DNA of 64,000 nt from Gnetum montanum (taxonomy: Eukaryota > Streptophyta > Gnetopsida > Gnetales > Gnetaceae). The first letter of the stretch is position 1. The number at the start of each line of letters is the position of its first letter. Location of the stretch: positions 1,093,145-1,157,144 of the forward strand of contig MNCI01008366.1 of assembly GCA_015680685.1 (NCBI GenBank). The letters are read 5' to 3'. The position numbers and the translations under genes are program-made. This document shows positions 45,661 to 56,559 of this stretch, in pieces. A model generated the notes under the pieces. It did no database searches. It saw only the letters and a program-made list of their open reading frames with translations, and was not told the origin of the DNA.

Positions 45661-47215
45661 ATGGCTTCACATAATGACCAACCATCACCTGCCAAGGAGA
45701 TAAGAAGAAGTAGTGATAGAATTATTAATGAAAACCAATAGGGGATGCCAATGTAGACATGAATCACTTATACTCACATTGATCTGTATCATTCAAACTT
45801 TACTTTCATCCTCCATTAGGACAAGCAAATGAGGTGGAGAGACATACAAAGTAACATTGTCTTGCCTCTAGAACATGTAGTACTAAACATGCTACAACCT
45901 ACTCTAAGGGAATGCATTTGGACTAGATCTAGGAAGGGTATCATGTGACTCAACACATGACTAGACCCTATGAAACCACTAAGGAGTAAATGAGAAGAGA
46001 TGCTACCATGGAAATCAAACATATACACAACAAAGGGAAGTAAACTAAGATTTTTGTTATCATAGAAGAACTTGATGCTAATAAATTCATTTTAGAACAA
46101 CTTCACTAGAACCATGAGGAGCCTTCAAAGAAACCTATCATCAGACTAGAGGAACTTGTCAAAGCCCAACTTCATTCTACTCTAGTAGAGACACATAAGA
46201 GGAAGGCTACTGACTCAAGATACAAGTAGGACTCTAGGCTAAGGGATCCTACTAAATCTTACAGAGAGACATATAAGAGTCACAAAAGGAGAATCAACCA
46301 ACATCGTTCTCTTGCCACCTCATCTACCTCATCACAATCGTCAAGGGACTCTAACAGGAGAGACACAAGTATAGGGACTCTAATAGGGAAGAAAGGTGAA
46401 CTCATGGCCATCATGATAAATATTCTAGATCCTCTAATTCAACAGATGAAGAGTATGAAAGAAGGAGAAGAAGAGACATAAGAGAGGATCAGGAGAGGCA
46501 TGAGCATAGAAGGGGTCATCACTACAATAGAGCATATGAACCCAATCACGATAATGAACCCCTAATGACAACCCTAAGTATGATAAATATTCAAGAAGAT
46601 GTCTTCATACTGACCAGGCATGTGAGATATAGCCAAATCAAATGGTTAGATATGAATAATATGCCACGATTTGAAGGTGGTTATAATGTTAATACCCAAC
46701 ATCACCTTCAAGAATTCCATGGTGCTTATGCTCTTCAGAACATAAAGAGTGATTTGCAAAAATTGAAGCTATTTCCTAGAATACTTGTGAAAGAAGTAGA
46801 AAGGTCATATAGGTCACTAGAACCTAAATCCATCAAATGCTGGAGTACCATGCTTAAAACCTTTAATGATAAATATCAAACCTACTCATGAGTGTCAAAT
46901 CTAAGAAAAAAAATCTAGAATTGAAAGCAAAGGATCCATAAAACCCTTGATGCAATAATGAACAAATTTTATTCACTGTTACATAGATGTCCAAGCCATA
47001 GATTTTCATCAAAGGAATAGCTTAGGCACATCATAGATGGGCTAAGAAGTAAAATCATAGAGACCCTTGGGGTTTACACCTAAGGAAGATTATTAGAACT
47101 GATCTCCCATTGTATTCAAAGAATGATTGATCAAGTGGTAAAATAAGATGATGAACTCATAAAAAGAGAATCAGATGAAGAGTATAAAAGGGATTCATCA
47201 ATAAGTGATGAGCAG
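45661..47215 (+). pseudogene. gag of N1 (Athila-like), cut by N5
   Basis: The probable start ATG 45661 reads MASHNDQPSPAKEIRRSSD. A Lys/Arg/Ser-rich region follows, then the capsid part (46565-46891): YNVNTQHHLQEFHGAYALQN, KLKLFPRILVKEVERSYRSL, FNDKYQTYS. The second half reads FYSLLHRCPSHRF and HIIDGLRSKIIETLGVYT. This half aligns well with the N6 gag. Several stops are present. The frame is cut at 47215 by N5 after EEYKRDSS. Confidence 0.78.
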
Positions 47216-48049
47216 CAAGGTACCCCTATGCCCAACCTTATGAATCACAAGCATTCATGTGTGATCTGATCAAACTCCATAGACCTTAATTTCCTAAGTA
47301 TACTAGTTCAAGAAAGTGAAATCTAATTGAGATGATTGTTATCTTCTCAGTTTCACTCATGAGGTACAAGTGTATGGTTAAGTGCAACTAAGGTATATGA
47401 TTTTTATCATTTTATATTGTATAAGTTTAATTGCCTAGAGTAAGAATGAAAGGTAGAGGAATTTAATATCTAATTAATCTATTGCCTAGCTAGCCTAACA
47501 CAAGTACCTGTTCCCACTCTTTGAATACATCTTGAAAACATATAGCACTACAGGGTTACCAAACATTAAGTGTTTCTAGGTTACCAAGTGTTAAACATAT
47601 GCTTGAAGTGGTTGTGCTTGTGTTCATTAAGGATTGGAAATTAATTTCTTAATTAAAGTGCATTAATGTAAAATGCATGAATGCATTAAAGGAAACATTA
47701 ATCTATTCTCAGTGGTGCAAGGATTATCAAAAGGACTCATCTTTATTTCTATCACACTGTTGTACTTAGGTACATCAGTGCTTGAATAAAGGTAAGTACA
47801 TACTTTGGTTCCTACTATGAGCACTTAGAAATATTCTAACCTTGAAATGGCTAAACTCCAAGAACTTCATTACTCTTTTCAAAAACTAATAACCAAATTG
47901 TGTGTCCAAATGCTATACTTATAGGTTGGTATACATCTTGTGATATTGGATATCTGACATCACTTCTTGGGATCTAATATTGTGTATTTGATATCGAGGC
48001 TCTGATATTGGGTATACGATATCGAAGAACAATTAAACATGATTCATCA
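47216..48049 (-). repeat. 3' LTR of N5
   Basis: 834 bases, TGATGAGCAGCAAGG...GATTCATCA on the plus strand, with the complement of polypurine tract CATTGGGGTA at 48050-48059. U3 dyads are of the GATATTGGGTATACGATATC type (47938-48025). A weak TATA box is near 47917-47927 (complement of CTTATAGG). Confidence 0.83.
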
Positions 48050-48059
48050 TACCCCAATG

Positions 48060-49960
48060 ATTGAATGAAAACTTGTCCTTGAGTGAACAAAGGGAGAAAC
48101 AAGTTTCTTACAAAATATTGGGTAGGTATGGGATTATTGAAAGACATGCAAAATTTGACTCAGATGAAACTGACAAATTCTAAATGCCTAAGTGTATGGA
48201 TTTACAATTTTTTACAAAATTGGATGTTCATGATAAAAGAAGTGATCACCTTGGACAAAACTGACATCCAACTCCTTCGGCAGTTGAAGGATGAGGAAGA
48301 AGATTCAACGATCATGAAGGGTCTACATCACATGGTGCTGTTGCATCATCCTTGATGAAGACAGTCCTGCATCTAGTCCACACTTCCCACTACAATTATA
48401 ACAATAGTGTGGATTAATGTACAATGTGTAACATGCAGCTTCTAAGTACCTTGTCTCATTGATGGTTAGACTTGGCTAGGTTGTGATTATGGTGGATTGA
48501 TTCCTTTAATAGTGTTAGTAGGAAGGTTGAAAAACAGGTGAAATGAATAAGTGGTTTATTAAATTCTAAAAAGTTCAAATGCAATAAAATGCTTGAGGGT
48601 TTAAGAATTCACAACAATAAAAAGAGGATTTTACTGAAAAATGTTGTGAAGATGCACACAATTGAATGTCATTGATGAGGCATGAAAAAGGATTTGATTG
48701 TGAGAATGTCTATGGGTAAAGAACTTAACTAACCTAACCAAAAGATATGTAAGTGGGTCCCCCCCAAAGTAGGCACAGGGCTTGTATTACCATTGCATAA
48801 CTTTAAATTGAGGAGTTTATGGACCCCATGGATGATTAACGGTTATGGAAAGTTAAGTACACAAACTTGAAAGAAGCTATCTAAGAATTTCGACACATCA
48901 AACCAAGACATTGAACAAGAACATGAAATTGGCAATGAGGTGAGACATGAAAAGCACGAATGGATGGGGGAGAGAGTGGAATGGAGTTCTTGATTAAGGT
49001 CACATGAAGTCCCTTGTGAGTTTTATGATTAAATGACTTGATAAAATCCATCTTTAGTCTAGACCAAAACTAACCACAGTCAGTGACTTTGCATCATTAT
49101 TCTAGGACTAGTCCACCCCCTTGAGACACAAGAGTGCTCACACAAGACAACCACCATTCCTTATTAAAGAAGAAAAGAAAAGTAGGAAGTTAGGAAGGGC
49201 CTTAGTTAGAGGGGACCTTTAGGCATGGGTAATGTTTCTTTCTAATCCCATAACTAGTGCTTATAGCCCATTTATTTTGTCTAAGAGGTGTGCTTTGAAT
49301 TCCCATCATTTTTTTGTTTGTTTAATTTTTTTGATGATGAGAACCACACCATGTAAAGAATTATTCAACTTCTTGTTATTCATCAACATAGAATAGAAAG
49401 AAATCCATGAAAACACACATGTACCAAGAAAGTAGAAAGGCACAAAGAGTATTGAATCCCCTTGAAGTCACACCTTGCTCAAACCTTTGAATCCTTTCCA
49501 AATCTAGAAACTACCAAAGTTACAAGTTTGTTAAAGTTTTATTAATGAAAAAGAGACCTCACACTTCCAAAACAAGGAAGATCATAGAGTTTGTGGATGG
49601 GTGGATGTTATGGACTCATTTCCTATTTCATGAAAAAGAAAACATGTCCTAGTTATGAGTAATAAAATTCAAAGCTAAAATCTAGAGACAACAACCAGAT
49701 AACCAAATAGCACATGCTCATATCAATCAAACACACTGTACTTAATTGGAAATAAGGCACATTATTATTAAAACATAATAAGAAAACACATCCAAAACAA
49801 AGGAAAATATATAAGAAAGTGTAAAATTTTTAAGAAAAATAAAATGTACTAATGATGTTGTAAAATAAAATTTTTTAAAGATAAATAATGTGGAAAATAA
49901 AAAGTTGTAAAATAACAAGGTGTAAAACAAAAAGATGAAAAAAGATGGAGTTTCTTATAT
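48060..49960 (-). other. 3' noncoding region of N5, ORF2 mostly deleted
   Basis: Next to the polypurine tract about 100 bases match the ORF2-end region of N2 and N3 (TGGGTAGGTATGGGATTATTG), then about 500 bases of unclear origin follow. From about 48745 the conserved noncoding block begins, including GGGGGGGACCCAC on the element strand. It is similar to N6 up to the integrase. ORF2 and its promoter are not recognisable, so an internal deletion is likely. Confidence 0.55.
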
Positions 49961-49962
49961 AG

Positions 49963-51250
49963 TTAGCATGGATGACCATCTTCCCCATGTCTAAGTTGAA
50001 AGGAGTAGATTTGAAATATTGAGCGTGGTTGTCCATTTGATGAGGTGTTTGTTGCTTTAGCTAGTTTAGGATCATGGAAAGGTTTGACGACTTGTATGTT
50101 GACCAACTGTTTCTTGTCTGGGCTCTCTAGTTTGCAGATCATCATGACCCTAGAAGAAAAAATTTTATAAATTAGATAAGGTCCTTCCCACAATGTTTGG
50201 AACTTAGTTTGTTGGGGTACATGTGTGGGGTTCTAGTAGAGAACCTTATCTCCTGGTTGAAATTTAACTTTTCTCATTTTAAGGTCATGGTGCTTCTTGT
50301 TGAATGCTTTGTGTAAATCATTAAATGACAAGGCCACTAATTGGTTTTCATCTAGCAAGTTAAGATTCATTAATCTTCATTTTTGTGCTAGACTTAAGCC
50401 AAGGTTGAGGTCATAGGCTGTTGAAAGTGCACGAAGCTCACATTGAATAGGAAGTGTTAGTAATTTTTCATACACCAGCTCATAGGGAGAATAGCCTATA
50501 GGAAGTTTCCATGTTGAGTGATAAGCCTAAAGGGAATCATTGAGTTTTTTGCTCCAATCTTTCCTATATATGCTAACATTTTTTGTTAGAATCTTTGTGA
50601 TTTTCCTATTGGTAACTTTAGCTAGATCACTAGCTTGGGGGTGATAGGGTGTTGTTAGTTTATGTTCAACCCCCAAGTGTTGTATAAACTTTCAAAAGAT
50701 AGTGCCTGTAAAGTGAGTTCCATTATCAAAAATTAATGCACATGGCATACTAAACCTATTTACAACATTTTGTTGTACAAACTGAGTAGCAGTAGAAGAT
50801 GTATAGTCATTGATAGCTATTACTTCTACCCATGTCATACAATAGTCAATGGTGACTATGATGTACATATTTCCATTTAACATGGATGTGATGGGATCCA
50901 TAAAATCAATGCCCTAAATGTTGAAGGGTTCTAGTGGTTGAATCCACTATTGAGGTTCCACCATCTCATTGGTAGTGTTTACAAGAGTGGACACATTGAT
51001 AAGCATCCCTAAAGATTATTGGCCAATAATACCCTTCCATTAGGATTTTAATGGCTATGCATCTTCTAGCATAGTGGCCACCATAAGGACCTTCATGAGC
51101 ATCTTGTAGAAGCATAGTCAATTAGCATCAGGGACATACCAATGAACCATGCCATTGGCATACACCTTGTAGAGGTGTCCATTGATCTTCATGAAATGTT
51201 TTACCTGGTGAAGAAACTATTATTTATTCTAGTGGTCCAACCCTTATGGC
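49963..51250 (-). pseudogene. Integrase of N5
   Basis: Element strand order: HLYKVYANGMVHWYVP (zinc-domain approach), GIDFMDPIT, TIDYCMTWVEVIAINDYTSS, ALIFDNGTHFTGTIF, then SDLAKVTNRKI where the catalytic Glu is Lys (50617-50619). The C-terminal GPY module TLWEGPYLIYKIF follows and the frame ends HGEDGHPC at 49963. The two catalytic Asp are kept. Numerous stops. Clearly Athila-type pol and dead. Confidence 0.85.
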
Positions 51251-52790
51251 ATCTCTTAGATGAGAAGATAGGTGAGAATGCCATCATACCATTTAGGCTC
51301 AATGGCCAATTATTCAGTTATAGCCCTGTCAAAGAGGAGTTTATCAAGAAATAGATCAGATAGTGGGCTTTCCTCCTCTTTGCTATCTTATTGCAACTGA
51401 GACAAGTATTAAGTAACCACATTCTTAGTGCCCTTTCGATCTACCATCATAAGATCAAATTCTTGTAAGATCACTAACCACTATATGACATAGGGGTTCA
51501 CCATTGACTTATTCATCAGGAAGTAGATGGTGTTGTCATCTGTGTGCACAAACACTTTGTATCCAAGCATGTAATGCTTAAACTTCTTTAGAGCAAACAC
51601 CATTGCCATCAATTATTTTTCTATGAAGATGTAGTTCAGTTGTGCATCCATAATGCTTTTACTTGCATAGTGAATGTAATATGGATGTGTCTTGTCGTCC
51701 AATTATGTGAGCATTTCTTCCAAGGCATAGTTTGATGCATCGATTATGATGTGAAATGATCTGAACTAGTTAGGTGTCTATAGAATTAGAGTTTCTACAA
51801 GTTTCTCCTTTAGTTGCTAGAATGCTTTTTCACATTCCATGGTCCAAACAAATGGAGCATCTTTCTTTGTCAACTTAACCAATAGTTTTGCAATCTTAAA
51901 GAAATTCTCTATGAATCACCAGTAGTATCCAGTATGTACAAGGAATGATCGAACATCTTTAATGATTTTTAGTTGATAAGTTATTCCTTGGATGACCCTT
52001 ATTTTTTTGGGATCAACCTCAATTCCTGCTTCTGATATTCTATGCCCCAACACAATACCTTCCTAGACCTTCAGATGACTCTTTTGCCAATTGAGTTGAT
52101 GATTTATTTTAACACATCTCTTTAGCACTCAAGGCAGTCTAGGGCTTGCTCAAATGTAGCTCCATAGGTGGAGAAGTTATCCATGAAGACTTCCACACCA
52201 CTACTGATCTGTTGTTGAAAATTGCTAAGGACCAAGCATTGGAATGTAGCAGGAACATTGCATAGACCAAAAGACATCTTGTGATATGCAAAAGTCCTCT
52301 AGGGACTCATGAATGTTGTCCTAGCTTAGTCCTCTAGCACAATCTAGATTTGGTTATAACCACTATAACCATCTAGAAAACTGTAAAAGTAATGCCCAGA
52401 TATTGTGTCTAACACCTAATCAATAAATGGCAATAGAAAATGGTCCTTGAATGTTACCATATTTAGCAGTTGAAAATTGATGTAGACCTGCCACTTACCA
52501 TCTTTCTTTGGCACAATCACGAGTGGACTAACCCACTCACTATCTACAATGGAATAGATAAATCCTACCTTGAGGAGTTGTTCGATTTCCTCCTTGATGA
52601 TCTACTTTAGTTTGGGGTTTAATCGCATCTATGGATACCTCTTTGGTTTCATGGTTGGGTTGATGTAGATACGATGATGACATATCTGAGGATCAATCCC
52701 TATGAGTTTGGAATATGAAAAAGCAAAGGTTGCTAACCATTTTTTCACCACATTTAACAACATCTATTTCCATTTTGATGCAAGATTGGC
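51251..52790 (-). pseudogene. Reverse transcriptase and RNase H of N5
   Basis: RT motifs on the element strand: GFIYSIVDSEWVSPLVIVPK, VYINFQLLN (catalytic Asp replaced by Asn), FLDGYSGYNQI, and the active site FMDN (52176-52184), where the last Asp is Asn. Downstream, RNase H pieces include HYGCTTELHLHRKIIDGNGV and VILQEFDLMMVDRKGTKNVV. Frameshifts and many stops are present. The domain order matches Athila pol. Confidence 0.8.
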
Positions 52791-53425
52791 AATGATTATT
52801 ACTAGCTTTCCATTTTTTAAGAATACATAGTCCATGCCAGTAGGTAGAGGTTTCAATTCAAGGGGCTCTTATTTGAAATTTTTAGGAATTTCCAACTCTC
52901 CCCAATAGGTATCATCATTTGCATTATAGAGAGTTGGTGATGAACTTGCTGTAGTTCATCCATGCCTATGACATATGCACATGTCAGGCTCTTAGTAGGT
53001 TCCATGCAAAGTGTGATGCTCTCAAAATACGCTGTCAACCACTAGGTGCTCTTTTGTTTTGTGGTTGTTATGTACAAACATCTTTGAATATTTTCTTCTA
53101 GTGCACATTGCTTGCATGCAAAGATGGATGCTCATTTCACTAATCAAAGTTTTTGCACACAATTACACCCTATATCATTGTACATAATGCATAGAACTTA
53201 CTTCTTCTCGATCTTCCCAAATGCGTTTTCGTAAATACTTTTAGGGAAAGATCTTTGATGTCCATTCTTACATCAATAGTACTAAGCTATGCCATTCTCA
53301 TGATGATTGGGAAGTCCCCTTTTCAATTCTTGACCTTAATCACTAGGAAATTAGTAAGATAAGACCATCAATAGATAGTAGTTACAATATCTTCTACTAG
53401 TTCCAATGGAATAGTGATGGACTGG
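52791..53425 (-). pseudogene. Protease tail and PR-RT linker of N5, cut by N6
   Basis: Reads LKPLPTGMDYVFLKNGK before RT, the usual Athila linker, and upstream a degenerate protease C-terminal part similar to the better preserved N6 protease. The plus-strand sequence GTGATGGACTGG at the break (53414-53425) matches GTGATGGACTGG in the N6 protease, which continues with TCTGCTAAC. That is where N5 should resume beyond N6. Confidence 0.7.
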
Positions 53426-54337
53426 TGATGAGCGGCTAGGTACCCCTACATCCAACCATACGAATCACAGGCGTTCACACGGGACTCGGTTGAAATCTGT
53501 AGACTGTAAGCACTTAACATACACCAGACTCTAACTAGCAAAACCTTGGGTTAGAATGATCGTTGCCTTCCTAATCTCACTTGTGATGTTTTGTTTACGA
53601 TGGTTAAGTGAAATTAAGGCTAATGATTTTTATAGGTTTTTACTTATATTTTGGTGGCTAATTAAGGTATGAAAGGTAAGGAATAAACTATTATCTAATC
53701 TATAATTAGCCTAGCTTGTACTCTAACTATTCCTAGCATAAGTATCCGATCCCATCTTCTAAGCACGTTCTGAGCATCTCCTAACACTTCTGGGTTACCA
53801 GACGTTAAGCATCACTAGGTTTACCAAGTGTTTGATTTATGTTCAAGATGGTCATACTTATGGCCTTTACGAACTACGAATGAGCTATAGTGATTGAGAT
53901 AACAATAAGATAAACTTAAGTAATTAACAAGTAATTAACAAAGCATAAACATATTAAACTACTGAATGCATAAAATAGCTAAGTCCAAATGCTGCAAGGA
54001 ATGCTTGAATAGTTCGTCTTTATTGTCGTCACGCCAATGGGCTCAGATACATCCACTCTAGAATAGAGATCCAATTGCTTTTATTACACCTGTTGCGGCC
54101 ACTTGGAAAATATTCTATCTCTTGCAGGAACAAACTGCAAGAGCTTCGCTACAACTAACTGAAAGGTACCTAAATGAGGTGGAAGGCCCTCTTATTTATA
54201 GGCTGAAATAGGCTTCACGTAAATGGGGCCATGTCAACGCATGGAAGGCTACGTTGACAGGGCCACGTCGATGCAACCGGGTATACGTGACCCTGTATAA
54301 GCTGCCTAGTCGTGCATCGACTAATGACACTTCATCA
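53426..54337 (-). repeat. 3' LTR of N6
   Basis: 912 bases, TGATGAGCGGC...ACTTCATCA on the plus strand, then the complement of polypurine tract GTGGGGATA (54338-54346). A TATA box CCTATAAATAAG is near 54191-54203 (complement). U3 has several GGGCCA(C/T)GTC-type units and GTATACGTGACCCTGTATA at 54280-54298. Confidence 0.9.
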
Positions 54338-54539
54338 TATCCCCACGACTGAGTAAAAAACTCTTCCTCGAGTTACTTTACAAATTGGAAGGTATGGATT
54401 CTTATTTACAACGCACATGACTAAACACACACATGACACACACATGACACAACATTAATTTGACCAGGCGCCCGAGTTACAGAAAAGGAAAAACAACTTG
54501 GCTATGCTCATTAATGTGTGTGTATATGCCAAGTTGTTT

Positions 54540-55813
54540 AGAGTATATTCCACTTGTTTAGAGTATATGATCGAACGTTTGCCAAGGACTTATCGAAGAT
54601 CGTCGTCTCTCGCTCATCCTCAACTATTTGAAGTTTAGTCTGAAGCTATTGAAAAGCTTCATCTCTTGTGATTTCACGGTTGAGGATGGCTGAATCGGCA
54701 AGTTGGGCTCTTAATTGGGCTACTTCTGTTGCCAAGCGTTGACAAGCATCTTGAGCAGCTTCAAGTTGCCCTTCCAAAACAAGGCTCTTAACCCTTGCTA
54801 AGAGCAGCCCCGACTGGGTTGCAGTAATGTTGTTTGGAGGTCGAAGACATCTGGTTGATATTGTTACCTCTTGAACACTAGGATCTGTCCTTGCTGGTAC
54901 TTGCTCTCAGGCTACGAAGAACATTGGCCCTACTCTTTCAAGCAAGCTAAGTGATCGAGCCACTTGCTCTAGGTTGCTCATTGTAGGGCAATAGACCGAA
55001 GGGTCTTCTCCTCCACTGATCCTGCCATATTGCTCTTGCGGGCTCAAGAGAATTTCCTAGATTTTGTGGATGTGTTTTGCAATGGTTTACAAACCTAGCT
55101 ATGTTGTTTGTGTAGGTGGTGGAGGTGGTTGCTACTCATCCTCTGTCTGTGTAGTGGCGGGAGTTTTATCCTTCATCATTTCCTGCTAAGAGGTAATCGG
55201 GGTGTGCTGGATTATATCATTGGAGTACTGTGCTATCCTTGCCCGTTTGCACAACTTTCGGATTAGGTAGGGAAAAGGGAGAGCTCGTCTTCCATGTTCA
55301 TTATCAGCAAACCTCTTCTCAATCTCCAAAAAATAACAGCTATGGAAGACTCATTGGGAATTTTCCACTCAAGAAGGCACACGCACGAGCGGAGAAGGCT
55401 ATGATTTTGCTGGGTCATACCATTGGATTCAAGTGGTAAGACACGATCTTTGAATATATCCTCTCCACTGTGGTCAAAGAGCCAAATTCCTTGCGCTCTA
55501 CCCCATAGCACCATTTGGTCCATTTCGCCTTTACCTCTGGATTGGCCTACTTTGGGATTTCCACCACATCTGCCCCGGTCTCGGGCAACCCCAGAGCTTG
55601 CGCTATCGCCTTCGAAGAGTAAGAGATATAAATGTCTTTGATTCTTACTCTAGACCTTGGTTGCCAATTCATCCAGAAGAGATAGGTCTCTCCTAAGTAC
55701 CATTCACCACTGGTTGTGATGATTGGCCACATCGAAGAGTGTTGCAATTGGAGCCTCACTTCTTCTAGCGCGTTCTCGAGGAATGGTCCAAAATTTATCT
55801 CTTGAAGGACCAT
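54540..55813 (-). pseudogene. ORF2 of N6: plant-transposon-protein-like domain and coiled coil
   Basis: N-terminal part (55547-55813): LVLQ-type start MVLQEINFGPFLENALEEVR, then VRIKDIYISYSSKAIAQALG followed by LPETGAD, the signature of the putative plant transposon protein domain. After a stop and frame change, 55263-55523 continues with LLRSCVCLLEWKIPNESSIA. A Ser/Pro-rich linker follows, then the coiled coil near 54590-54850 (LVLEGQLEAAQDACQRLATE, VAQLRAQLADSAILNREIT). The domain order is the same as in N2 and N3, but the sequence is divergent, especially in the coiled coil. Broken by stops and shifts. Confidence 0.65.
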
Positions 55814-56277
55814 TCACTACATGGTGTGATAGCATCAAGGCAGGCTTGGGTCAGGGTGACCTCAAGTGGTGGTGCGATCCCAGGAGTCTCATCCCCTTGT
55901 GATTGCTCACCAGGAATCTCCTCTTTAGGAATCTAATGGACAGATTCCATGTTAGGTCCTTCACAGAGAGGGCTAGTTGCATGAGAGCCCTCCGCGTGCT
56001 TTGGTGGTTGCACTCCTCATCCCCTTCCCATGCGTGGACACTTGTCCCTTGGTTGTGATGGTCCTTTGCCCCTTGGGTGCCTCAGTTTGGGTGCCATCTG
56101 CAATCAAACATAACCTCTTGTTAGTCCATGCATAAGTAGCTGAAGATGGTTCTTATACACCTTCTCAGTTTGACCAAGTTATGTTGTTGGCACAGGCATT
56201 TCTTTAAGTCTCCCAGAGTGTTAATTTATGGGTTAGAGCTAAAATTTTAGTAATTAGTTAATTACACATAGGTATCA

Positions 56278-56298
56278 CCCCCCCCCCCCCCCCCCCCN
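56278..56298 (-). repeat. C run (G run on the element strand) of N6
   Basis: Twenty C followed by an N, so the length is uncertain. On the element strand it sits about 150 bases downstream of the internal TATA box, as the run of N2 does. Confidence 0.8.
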
Positions 56299-56447
56299 AT
56301 ACCTCTGGTTGCTTAAAAGGGCAAGGATCGGTTGATGCAGACACGCGATGGAATGTAGGTGCGTTGGGAAGGGTCATGTAGAAAAAAATGGCAAAATATC
56401 CCCTCAATTTGGATTCCAAATGATGAAAATTTTAAAACACAGTGGGT

Positions 56448-56535
56448 GTATATATAGGGGTTAGGCATTGCATTGATGGGGCTGTGTATATGTAGGGGGC
56501 TGCGTATACGGGGCCCTGTATACGCAGGGGTGTTC
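56448..56535 (-). promoter_or_regulatory. Internal U3-like promoter candidate of N6
   Basis: On the element strand GCGTATACAGGGCCCCGTAT (complement of 56505-56524) precedes CCTATATATAC (complement of 56448-56458). The LTR of N6 has the related TATACAGGGTCACGTATAC at 54280-54298 (complement) ahead of its TATA box. ORF2 starts about 640 bases further on. Confidence 0.5.
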
Positions 56536-56559
56536 ACCCGTTGACCAACCTGAAAAAAA

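Noticed and set aside
48083-48355. 90-codon plus-strand ORF in the N5 3' region
   Set aside because: It lies antisense to the element next to the polypurine tract, with no motif and no counterpart in N2, N3 or N6.
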